Shown one piece after another: positions 18,280 to 26,125 of a stretch of DNA of 47,694 bases. This DNA is from Akkermansiaceae bacterium (GTDB taxonomy: Bacteria; Verrucomicrobiota; Verrucomicrobiia; Verrucomicrobiales; Akkermansiaceae). Location of the stretch: NCBI GenBank assembly GCA_030725745.1, contig JANRFH010000005.1, positions 1 through 47,694 of the forward strand, given 5' to 3'. Made by a program: the position numbers and the translations under genes. Positions within the stretch are counted from its first letter, which is position 1, and every line of letters begins with the position of its first letter. The notes under the pieces were generated by a model, which was not told where the DNA came from, made no database searches, and saw nothing but the letters and a program-made list of their open reading frames with translations.

Positions 18280-19392
18280 ATGAATCCCGAAGAAGATTCA
18301 CGCATCGTCATGACGCTTGATGCGGGTGGCACGAACTTCAAGTTCTCTGCCATCCGTGGGAACAAGGCGGCGGTAGATTCATTTTCCGTGCCGTCGAACG
18401 CCCATGACCTCGATGCCTGTCTGGGGACTCTGGTGGATGGTTTCAAACGCGTCCGGGAAGCGTTACCCGAAGCGCCCGTTGCGATCAGTTTCGCCTTTCC
18501 CGGCCCCTGCAATTACCCACAAGGCATCATCGGCGATCTACACAATCTCCCCTGCTTCCGTGGCGGCATCGCCCTTGGCCCCATGCTTGAGGAAATCTTC
18601 GGCATCCCCGTTTTCATCAATAACGACGGCGATCTCTTCGTCTATGGCGAGGCAATCGCCGGGCTACTTCCACACGTCAACAAGCAGCTGGAAAACGCAG
18701 GCAGCCCGAAACGCTACAAAAACCTCTTCGGAGTCACGCTCGGCACCGGCTTCGGTGGAGGCATCACGCGCGATGGCCAGCTTTTCGGCGGAGACAACAT
18801 CTGTGCTGCCGAGGTCTGGATCCTCAGCAACAAACTCAATCCCGGCATGCCTGCGGAGGAAGGCGCCTGTATTCGTGCCGTGCAAAAAGCTTACGCAGAA
18901 GGCGCGGGCATCTCCATCGATGAAGCGCCAGAACCCAAAGACATTTTCGAGATCGGAAATGGCAAACTCGAAGGGAACAAAGAGGCCGCCATCGCCGCCT
19001 TCCAACGCCTCGGTGAAGTGGTCGGCGATGCCATGGGAAATGCACTCAGCCTCGTTGATGGACTCGCTGTCATCGGCGGTGGAGTATCTGGTGCGTGGCC
19101 ACTCTTCCTTCCCTCAATCGTTGACGAGCTGAACAGCAATTTCCACAAGCCCTGCGGCGAACCTGTCCGGCGACTCACCCAAGAAGCTTTCAACTTGGAA
19201 GATCCTGCCCAAGTTTCCGTATTCTTAAAAGGTGACTCCCGTGAAATCACCGTCCCGGGCACCGACCGCACCATCAAATACGACCCCATGCCACGCGTCG
19301 GCGTCGGCATGTCCCGCCTCGGAACCAGTGAGGCCGTCGCCATCGGCGCATACGCCTTCGCTCTTCAACAACTTTCCAATTCAAAACTATGA
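18280..19392 (+). CDS. ROK-family sugar kinase, atypical
   Basis: Cytoplasmic kinase of 370 residues for an imported hexose. The ATP loop LDAGGTNFKFS (about 13-23), catalytic Asp116 in FINNDGDLF, TLGTGFGGGI and the AVIGGGVSG adenosine motif identify the ROK/ASKHA fold. The usual ROK zinc site (GH near the sugar, then CxCGxxGCxE) is missing; the region reads AAEVWILSNKLNPGMPAEEGACIRAV. It is also longer than typical ROK kinases. It sits between the FucP-type symporter and, by a 4-base ATGA overlap, GH92, so mannose is a reasonable guess for the substrate. Function by family is good; sugar specificity is inferred from neighbours only. Confidence 0.82.
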   Translation: MNPEEDSRIVMTLDAGGTNFKFSAIRGNKAAVDSFSVPSNAHDLDACLGTLVDGFKRVREALPEAPVAISFAFPGPCNYPQGIIGDLHNLPCFRGGIALGPMLEEIFGIPVFINNDGDLFVYGEAIAGLLPHVNKQLENAGSPKRYKNLFGVTLGTGFGGGITRDGQLFGGDNICAAEVWILSNKLNPGMPAEEGACIRAVQKAYAEGAGISIDEAPEPKDIFEIGNGKLEGNKEAAIAAFQRLGEVVGDAMGNALSLVDGLAVIGGGVSGAWPLFLPSIVDELNSNFHKPCGEPVRRLTQEAFNLEDPAQVSVFLKGDSREITVPGTDRTIKYDPMPRVGVGMSRLGTSEAVAIGAYAFALQQLSNSKL

Positions 19393-21629
19393 TTCGCCTA
19401 CTCGCCCTCACCACCCTTCTCTTTAGTGCCCTAGCTACCACCGCGGCTGAAAAATTGCCCGTCGATTGGGTCAAGCCACAGATCGACACCAAAAAGCCGC
19501 GCTTCTTCTATTTCAGCTCCGCCTGCCGCCCCTTCGGCATGGTCAATCTGAGCCCGGACACAAAAACTGATGGTACTTGGGATTCCGGCTACCGCTACTA
19601 CGATGAGAAAATTCAGTGCTTCAGCCACATCCACGGCTGGCAAATTTCTGGCCTGCCCATGATGCCCGTCGCAGAAAGCTCCGACCACAAGGACTACGCT
19701 TCCAAATTCTCCCACGACGACGAAATCGTCAAAGCAGGCTATCACAAGGTCGTCCTCCAGGATCACGGAGTCACTGCCGAGCTCACCTCCACCACCCGCG
19801 TAGGCTTTCACCGCTATACCTACACAAAAGACGAGGCAGCCCACGTCATCATCGATCTCGGGCGCAAGCTCATGGATCACGAGATGATCAAGCCGGAGGC
19901 CAAACTCCGTGAAGATAAAATGGCAATCGAAGGCTCCAGCACCATGGGCGCCAGCGGGCGTCGCAAGAAAGAATTCACCGTCTACTACGTCGCCGAGTTC
20001 AGCAAACCCTGCGAAGCAATCGGCGATTGGGCGAACGGAAAAGTCGTCGCCAATTTCGGCAAACTCGATGAGCCGCTCCTCATGAAAGTCGGCATCTCCT
20101 ACACCAGCATCGAAGGTGCACGTAAAAATATGGCCGCAGAACTTCCGCACTGGGACTTCGATCAGGTCGTGCAGGAATCCTACGATCACTGGAACGAATG
20201 GCTCGGCCGCATCAAGGTCGAGGGTGGCACAGACGCGCAGAAAACCAAATTCTACACCGATCTCTGGCACGCACATCTCGGTCGCCGCCAGATCAGCGAC
20301 GTCGATTTTTCCTACCCGGACAATACAGGCCCGGAGACTGTCGTCCGCAAAGGCAAGCGCCACCATTACAACTTTGATGCGCTCTGGGGTGCCCAGTGGT
20401 CGCTCAACGTCCTTTGGCCAATGGCTTGGCCGGAGCTCATGGACGACTTCGCAGACACCATGGTGAACATGTATAAAAACGGAGGAATGATCCCCCGTGG
20501 CCCCTCGGGAGGCAACTACACTTTCGTCATGATCGGTGATCCTGCGACATCATTCTTCTCCGCCGCGTACCACAAGGGCATGCGCAACTGGGACAAGGAA
20601 CTCGCCTTCAAAGGACTGATGCGCAACGCCTTCCCCGGCGGCATCCGCGACCACGCCGGCTACGAAACCCAAAAATATTCAAACGGAGGCGGTATGAGCT
20701 ACTACGTTAACCGTGGATACGTCCCCCTTGAAATTCCCAAATCAGATGGCAACCACCGCCAGGGAGCAGCACAGACCCTTGAGTATTCCTATCAGGACTG
20801 GTGTCTCGCCCAATTTGCCAAATCCCTCGACTACAGGGAGGAGGCAGACCTGCTGGAAAAACGCTCCACGAACTACAAAAACGTCTGGGACAAAGAGGTC
20901 GGCTGGATGCGCCCACGCAACATGGACGGCAGTTGGTATGAGCCGTTTAGCCCGATCAATGAGGAAGGTGGTTTCACTTCCCCCGGCTTTGTGGAATCCG
21001 CATCCGCCATCTACACATTCTACATCCAGCATGATCTGAAAGGCCTGTCCGAACTCTTCGGCAGCGAAGACATCATGGCAGAACGCCTCAACAGCAATTT
21101 CGAAAAAGCCGCTCCGGTCCGCTTCATTGCGGAGCATGGGAATCACGCCATCTCATGGGTGGATTACCAAAACCAACCCGCCACAGGAATGGCACATGTT
21201 TTTTCCCACATCGGCAAACCATGGCTCTCCCAATACTGGGTTCGTGAAGTCCTCGACAAGACCTTCTCCGACATCACCCCAGACGGCGGCTACAATGGCG
21301 ACGAAGACCAAGGCCAAATGGGTGCTCTCAGTGCACTCATGGCTCTCGGCCTTTTCGATATGACCGGTGGAGCTGCCCAAGACCCTCAATTCGACATCCT
21401 TGCCCCTATCTTTGATAAGGTGACGATCAAACTGAATCCCGATTACCACGATGGAGGCGAGTTCACCATCATCGCGAACAACCAGAGCCCGGAGAATCGC
21501 TACATCCAGTCAGCCAAGCTCAACGGCAAGGAATGGAAGTCCTTTCAATTCTCATTCGAGACCTTCGCTAAGGGCGGCACGCTGGAGCTAGAGCTAGGCT
21601 CCGAACCCAACAAGTCCTGGGGTAAATAG
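19389..21629 (+). CDS. Exported GH92 alpha-mannosidase with altered acid position
   Basis: GH92 enzymes are Ca-dependent inverting exo-alpha-mannosidases. The protein (746 residues) has a signal peptide ending near TTAAEK, the N-terminal beta domain (RPFGMVNLSPDTKTDGTWDSGYRY, FSHIHGWQISGLPMMPV) and the barrel with MIPRGPSGGNYTFVMIGDP and GGYNGDEDQGQMGALSAL, the usual catalytic-base region. At the place where typical members read GNEPS with the general-acid Glu, this one reads YQNQPATG (Gln596). A GH92 enzyme cleaving mannose-1-phosphodiesters is known to carry Gln there, because its leaving group needs no protonation, so an unusual substrate is possible. It overlaps the ROK gene by 4 bases. 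Family is secure; the residue comparison was made by eye. Confidence 0.88.
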   Translation: MIRLLALTTLLFSALATTAAEKLPVDWVKPQIDTKKPRFFYFSSACRPFGMVNLSPDTKTDGTWDSGYRYYDEKIQCFSHIHGWQISGLPMMPVAESSDHKDYASKFSHDDEIVKAGYHKVVLQDHGVTAELTSTTRVGFHRYTYTKDEAAHVIIDLGRKLMDHEMIKPEAKLREDKMAIEGSSTMGASGRRKKEFTVYYVAEFSKPCEAIGDWANGKVVANFGKLDEPLLMKVGISYTSIEGARKNMAAELPHWDFDQVVQESYDHWNEWLGRIKVEGGTDAQKTKFYTDLWHAHLGRRQISDVDFSYPDNTGPETVVRKGKRHHYNFDALWGAQWSLNVLWPMAWPELMDDFADTMVNMYKNGGMIPRGPSGGNYTFVMIGDPATSFFSAAYHKGMRNWDKELAFKGLMRNAFPGGIRDHAGYETQKYSNGGGMSYYVNRGYVPLEIPKSDGNHRQGAAQTLEYSYQDWCLAQFAKSLDYREEADLLEKRSTNYKNVWDKEVGWMRPRNMDGSWYEPFSPINEEGGFTSPGFVESASAIYTFYIQHDLKGLSELFGSEDIMAERLNSNFEKAAPVRFIAEHGNHAISWVDYQNQPATGMAHVFSHIGKPWLSQYWVREVLDKTFSDITPDGGYNGDEDQGQMGALSALMALGLFDMTGGAAQDPQFDILAPIFDKVTIKLNPDYHDGGEFTIIANNQSPENRYIQSAKLNGKEWKSFQFSFETFAKGGTLELELGSEPNKSWGK

Positions 21630-21648
21630 ATCAAGTCGTTGAAACCCA

Positions 21649-23082
21649 TCAATACTCGTAATCCGCACCGTCGCGGCTGAGTTGGCAGCTCTCATCGAGT
21701 TCCCTAAGCTTGCGCTCTAGCTCGGCGGCCTTCTCGGGCATTTTGGCGATGAGATCGTCCTTCTCTCCGGGATCTTTCGCCAGATCATAAAGCTTCGGAG
21801 CCTTGCCGCCTTTGTCTGCTCCGTAGACCAGCTTGAAGTTTCCGCTGATGACTGACATGCCGTTCGTGCCCTGGTGCAAACGACGGTATCCAAAAAAGAG
21901 ATCCTTTTCCCGCACGTCGACCTTGCCTTCGATGATCGGCATCAAGTCCACGCCATCGATCGGGCGCTCATCCTTCTTTGAAAACTCATAGCCCGTAAGT
22001 TTCGCGATCGTGGGCAGGTAATCAACGGTCGCGCAGCGCACTTCGGTCACGGTGCCCGCTTCAATCGTGCCCGGCCACTCGGCGCAAGCCGGAACCAGCA
22101 GGCCACCTTCATACATGGTGTGCTTGTGGCCTTTGAAGGGGCCAGCGGAAGCCACTCCTTTCTTGGCAAGGCCATCTGCGGGGCCGTTGTCGCTGCAGAA
22201 AAACAGCACTGTATCCTTCTCAATCCCGAGATCCCTCAGTTCCTTGCGCAAGCGCCCGATCTGCTCGTCCATCGCGGTGATACAACCGTAGTAGTTCTTC
22301 CGTGTTTCTCCTCCGTCCGGGTAGAGTTTCTTGTATTCCTCTCCCGCCACACATGGCTCATGCGGCGTGTGGAACCAGACCGTTGCCAGGAAACGCTTGT
22401 CTTTGTTTTCCCTGACGAAAGGGATGACTCGATCCATGATCACGCGGCTGTCATCTCCCGAAATGTTTTCCTTTTCCTCCACGCCGTTGTGCACGTAAGG
22501 GAATCCGCCTTTCCAAGGTTCCCCTTCCTTCGCACCCCATTTTTCCCAGCCTTTCGGCGTGACTCCCGGATCCCAGGTCGGCACGGCGCTGGTGGTGGCG
22601 AAGACTTCCTCGAAGCCATGCTGCGATGGCGGCGAGTAATAGCCCCTAGATCCGGCATCCTCCAGCTTCACCCAGCCAATGTGCCACTTACCGAAGAAAC
22701 CCGTCGCGTAGCCCTTCTTTTTGAGGATTTCCGGAATGGTAATTTCTCCCTGCCTCATCCCTGCGGTGTGTGCAGCAAGGATGCCGTAGCGGAAAGGATA
22801 ACGACCTGTTAGACAACTACCGCGCGTCGGGGAGCACAGCGGGGAGGCGGTATAAAAGCGATCAAACTTCACGCCGTTTGCCGCCATTTCGTCGAGGTTT
22901 GGCGTGATGATGCGGTCGTTGCCATTGAAGCCGACATCACCCCAGCCTTGGTCATCACTCATGATCATGATCACATTTGGCGAGCTGATCTTTTCATCCT
23001 CAGCTCTGAGCAACGGGGCGTTAAATAGGCCAAGTGTCAAGGCGCAGAACAGCAGCCCAAGTGGTATTCTCGTGGATTTCAT
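21649..23082 (-). CDS. Exported Cys-type sulfatase (S1 family)
   Basis: Sulfate-ester hydrolase of 477 residues with a signal peptide (MKSTRIPLGLLFCALTLGLF). The metal-binding start VIMIMSDDQGWGDVGFNG, the formylglycine motif Cys83-Ser-Pro-Thr-Arg87 and TGFFGKWHIG are all present, as is LFFCSDNGPADG. The Cys must be converted to formylglycine by a maturase not encoded in this window. The gene lies 21 bases downstream of the TRAP dctM gene on the same strand, so it is probably the last gene of that operon, an unusual pairing of transport with desulfation. Its stop faces the GH92 stop with only 19 bases between them. The arylsulfatase/GALNS-like class is clear; the sulfated substrate is not. 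Confidence 0.93.
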   Translation of the reverse strand: MKSTRIPLGLLFCALTLGLFNAPLLRAEDEKISSPNVIMIMSDDQGWGDVGFNGNDRIITPNLDEMAANGVKFDRFYTASPLCSPTRGSCLTGRYPFRYGILAAHTAGMRQGEITIPEILKKKGYATGFFGKWHIGWVKLEDAGSRGYYSPPSQHGFEEVFATTSAVPTWDPGVTPKGWEKWGAKEGEPWKGGFPYVHNGVEEKENISGDDSRVIMDRVIPFVRENKDKRFLATVWFHTPHEPCVAGEEYKKLYPDGGETRKNYYGCITAMDEQIGRLRKELRDLGIEKDTVLFFCSDNGPADGLAKKGVASAGPFKGHKHTMYEGGLLVPACAEWPGTIEAGTVTEVRCATVDYLPTIAKLTGYEFSKKDERPIDGVDLMPIIEGKVDVREKDLFFGYRRLHQGTNGMSVISGNFKLVYGADKGGKAPKLYDLAKDPGEKDDLIAKMPEKAAELERKLRELDESCQLSRDGADYEY

Positions 23083-23103
23083 TTTCGGTATCTATTGCTT
23101 CGC

Positions 23104-24411
23104 TCAATCAAGTTCACCAAGCGCACGGGGCAGCCATAGGGATAGATCCGGCCAGTATGTGATGAGAAGTAGTGCGCCAAACATGGCTATGTAAAATGGA
23201 ACCATCTGCTTGGAAACTCCGGCGATCTTCGTTTTCCCAACACCACAGCCCAGGAACAGGCAGGAGCCGACGGGCGGCGTGCAAAGGCCGATGCAGAGGT
23301 TTGCGACCATGATGACACCGAAGTGGACTGGGTGGATGTCGATGCCGATGGCGACGGGGAGGAAAATGGGCGTGAAGACCAAGATGGCCGGTGTCATGTC
23401 CATGAAAATCCCGACGAGGAGGAGGGCGATATTGATCAGGAGAAGAATCACCAGTGCGTTGTCAGAAACGGCAAGCAGGGCACTGGCAGCAGCTTGGGGG
23501 ACTTGCTCGATGGTGAGCAGGCGGCTCATGGCGGCGCTGGTGCCGATGAGGAAAAGGACGATGCCGGTGGTACGGGCGGAGTTGACTAGGATTTCCGGAA
23601 GCTGCTTCCATTTCACATCCCGGTAAAATACGCAGACGAGCAGTAGCGACCAAAGGACAGCGATCGCCGAGGACTCTGTCGCGGTCATGTAGCCTTTGAT
23701 AATGACACCGACGACGAGGACGAGCATGAAAAGGCTGGGAAGCGCTCGTACCAGTGAATTCCAGAATGGCGGGGCTTCATCGATCACGGTAGCTCCTGCG
23801 CCTACGGGTTTGAAGCGGCGGCTCACGAGAAACGCGACGACCATGATCGCCAAGCCGGTGACGATGCCTGGGATCAGACCGGCGAGGAAAAGTGCACCCA
23901 CCGAGACATTCGAGGCGACGAGTGCATAAATGATCATGACGTTGCTCGGCGGGATGAGCAGGCCTGTGGTGGAGGCAGTGGCGGTGAGAGCGACGCTGAA
24001 CTCACGCGGGTAGCCTTTCTTCTCCATTTCCGGAATCATCGCGCCACCGACTGAGGAAATGGCAGCAGTCGCAGAGCCGGAGACGGCACCGAAGAGCATG
24101 CAGGTGAGCGTATTTACGAGAGATAATCCACCTTTCGTGCGACCGACGATGGAGGAGGCGAAATCGATGAGGCGGCGGGCAAGTCCGCCAGTGGCCATGA
24201 GCTCCCCGGCGAGGATGAAGAATGGGATGGCGAGCAGTGGGAAGCTGTCGAGGCCGTTCGCCATATCGCTGGCGACTGAGGAAAAAGAGCCTTCGCGTCC
24301 GAGCGCGAGCGCACCTAGCAGGGTCGCGATGCCGATCACGAAGGCGACCGGCACCTCCAGCAAGAGCAGCACCACGAAGGAAACTAGAAGAACAGCGAGC
24401 CCAACAGTCAT
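23104..24411 (-). CDS. dctM: TRAP transporter large membrane subunit DctM
   Basis: Ion-coupled channel subunit of a TRAP transporter, 435 residues with about 12 hydrophobic segments. Recognisable blocks are FPLLAIPFFILAGELMATGGLARRLIDF, GALFGAVSGSATAAISSVG-type sequence, LTATASTTGLLIPPSNVMIIY and NLCIGLCTPPVGSCLFLGCGV. The ATG overlaps the dctQ stop by 4 bases. A sulfatase follows directly. It works with DctP and DctQ to import an organic acid; see DctP for the likely substrate. Confidence 0.95.
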   Translation of the reverse strand: MTVGLAVLLVSFVVLLLLEVPVAFVIGIATLLGALALGREGSFSSVASDMANGLDSFPLLAIPFFILAGELMATGGLARRLIDFASSIVGRTKGGLSLVNTLTCMLFGAVSGSATAAISSVGGAMIPEMEKKGYPREFSVALTATASTTGLLIPPSNVMIIYALVASNVSVGALFLAGLIPGIVTGLAIMVVAFLVSRRFKPVGAGATVIDEAPPFWNSLVRALPSLFMLVLVVGVIIKGYMTATESSAIAVLWSLLLVCVFYRDVKWKQLPEILVNSARTTGIVLFLIGTSAAMSRLLTIEQVPQAAASALLAVSDNALVILLLINIALLLVGIFMDMTPAILVFTPIFLPVAIGIDIHPVHFGVIMVANLCIGLCTPPVGSCLFLGCGVGKTKIAGVSKQMVPFYIAMFGALLLITYWPDLSLWLPRALGELD

Positions 24412-24911
24412 GATGCGACCTCCGTTTCCCCTTTACCCGCAAGTGTCGCGAGGATTTTTTCAATGGCCAACAGGGAGATAAGTCCTCCGCCGACCGGGAG
24501 AACCAGATAGAACCATGCTTTGCGGATGCCGAGGGTGGCCATCATCTGGCCGGAGTCCAGGCGTTCGGTGAAAAGTCCGATCCCACCGATAAGCAGGACG
24601 CAGGTGGAAAAGCCGAAAACAAGCGCGTGCCCGACCGCGAGCGCGATGCGGCGGCTGCGCGGGTCGAAACGGGCGACTACCAGATCTACCCCGAGGTGGC
24701 GGTCACCGGAGTAAGCAAGCACGCCACCGAGGATGGCGAGCCAGACCAGCAGCAAGCGGGCGAGTTCCTCTGTCCATGCAGGTTGATCTTCGAGAACCTG
24801 GCGGGTGAAGACCCCCCACATGACATCAATGACCAGCACCGCGAAGACGATCACGCAGATACCGCCGAGCGCCTTGGATAGCTGGCGTTGGAACCATTCG
24901 AAGAGCTTCAT
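24408..24911 (-). CDS. dctQ: TRAP transporter small membrane subunit DctQ
   Basis: Four-helix subunit of 167 residues that pairs with DctM. Typical features are the first helix IVFAVLVIDVMWGVFTRQVL, the WTEELARLLLVWLAILGGVLAY block with the conserved EE-R pattern, and a GDRHLGVDLV segment. It overlaps dctM downstream and dctP upstream by 4 bases each, giving a tightly coupled dctP-dctQ-dctM order. Confidence 0.93.
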   Translation of the reverse strand: MKLFEWFQRQLSKALGGICVIVFAVLVIDVMWGVFTRQVLEDQPAWTEELARLLLVWLAILGGVLAYSGDRHLGVDLVVARFDPRSRRIALAVGHALVFGFSTCVLLIGGIGLFTERLDSGQMMATLGIRKAWFYLVLPVGGGLISLLAIEKILATLAGKGETEVAS

Positions 24912-25939
24912 TTGACTTCCTTGATGCGGGTTACGTATTCCATCCGCCCATCTGTGGCGAACTCTTTGACCACTCCTGTGGTGAGTGCCTGAAATGCCGC
25001 AAGATCAGGCCGGGTGATGGTGACTCCTGCTTTTTTCAGCTCCTCAAGGGAGCTTTCGGTATCCTTTTCCCAAAGCTCCCGTTGGAAAGTGCTGGAGCGC
25101 TTGGCCGCCTCACGCACCCAGCCTTTTTCCTGTTCGCTGAGCTTGTCCCAGAATTTCGATCCGGCGATGAGGACGTCGGGGATGCGGGAATGCTCGTCGA
25201 TCATGTAGTGCTTGCAGATTTCGAAATGGCGGCTGGAGAGCAGGCTGGGAGGGTTATTTTCCGCACCGTCCACACCGCCTTGTTTCAGGGATGTGTAAAG
25301 CTCCCCGAAACTCATGGTGACGGCGGATGCGCCGAGGGATTTCACCGTGCTTTCCGCCACCGGATCCTGCATCACCCGGATTTTCAGGCCTTTCAAATCA
25401 GAGGCGGAAGAAAGCGGCCTGATGGCATAGAAGCTCCTTGCTCCTGCATCGTAGTATGTCAGCCCGACAAGTCCGCTGGAGCCACCTTCATCTTTCGTTT
25501 CCAACGCGTCGAGCAGGCTGCCTCCCACTTCGCCATCAAGGACTTTCCAAAAATGATCGCGGTCGCGGAACAGGTAAGGGAGGCTGAAAATCTTGAAGAC
25601 CGGGACGAAATTACCGATGGGGGCGCAGCTGACTTTGGTGATGTCTATCTCGCCCTGCTGGGTTTTTTCCAGGCAGACGGTTTCGGTACCGAGCTGCTCG
25701 CTGGGGAAAATGTTCACCTTCATCGTGCCACCGGAAAGCTCGCTGAGTTCGCGGCCGAATTCCTCGATGCCTTTGTGAACCGGATGCGTGACAGGAAGTG
25801 CGTGAGCAATGGTGACGGTTTTTACATTGGAGCCGGAAAGACCGCTTTCACTGCGCTGGCCGATCCACGCAAAGCCGAGGCAGCAGACGAGTATTCCGAG
25901 CAATAGTCCGAGAATGAAATTTGATTGGGTGGATTTCAT
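24908..25939 (-). CDS. dctP: TRAP transporter substrate-binding protein DctP
   Basis: Periplasmic solute receptor. The start at 25939 gives MKSTQSNFILGLLLGILVCCLGF, a clear export signal or anchor; an in-frame start at 25990 adds 17 unlikely residues. The mature part has AHALPVTHPVHKG, the carboxylate-binding Arg188 in GLKIRVMQDP, and GGVDGAENNPPSLLSSRHFE. The GAENN...H-E-(V/I)-K pattern is typical of receptors for hexuronates and related sugar acids, which agrees with the GH79 enzyme nearby. It is divergent from the GH3 gene and heads the dctPQM-sulfatase operon. The uronate assignment is an inference from motif style. Confidence 0.92.
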   Translation of the reverse strand: MKSTQSNFILGLLLGILVCCLGFAWIGQRSESGLSGSNVKTVTIAHALPVTHPVHKGIEEFGRELSELSGGTMKVNIFPSEQLGTETVCLEKTQQGEIDITKVSCAPIGNFVPVFKIFSLPYLFRDRDHFWKVLDGEVGGSLLDALETKDEGGSSGLVGLTYYDAGARSFYAIRPLSSASDLKGLKIRVMQDPVAESTVKSLGASAVTMSFGELYTSLKQGGVDGAENNPPSLLSSRHFEICKHYMIDEHSRIPDVLIAGSKFWDKLSEQEKGWVREAAKRSSTFQRELWEKDTESSLEELKKAGVTITRPDLAAFQALTTGVVKEFATDGRMEYVTRIKEVK

Positions 25940-26125
25940 GGATTTTGAAAAGCCTCCTGTAGGGGAGAACTTAGAGTTTACGATCTGCACGCATTTGCCA
26001 GAAGGAATTTTGGACTATTTCGCTCAAACTGTGTGCAGGCTCCGTTAAGTTAGGCCGAAATGTGTTTTGCCTTTTACTTTCAGCTTCTTACCAAAAGAAT
26101 CAAAGCCATCAAATCCGTAACCTAA

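Noticed and set aside
19431-20366. Open frame of 311 codons antisense to GH92
   Set aside because: The translation is Val/Gly/Asp-rich without any motif, and GH92 on the other strand has continuous family signatures.
25082-25906. Open frame of 274 codons antisense to dctP
   Set aside because: No domain or signal is seen, and dctP is a complete solute-binding protein here.
25982-26040. Near-inverted repeat CTGCACGCA / TGTGTGCAG in the dctP-GH3 gap
   Set aside because: One mismatch in 9 bases with a spacer of over 30 bases; too weak to call an operator without a second copy.
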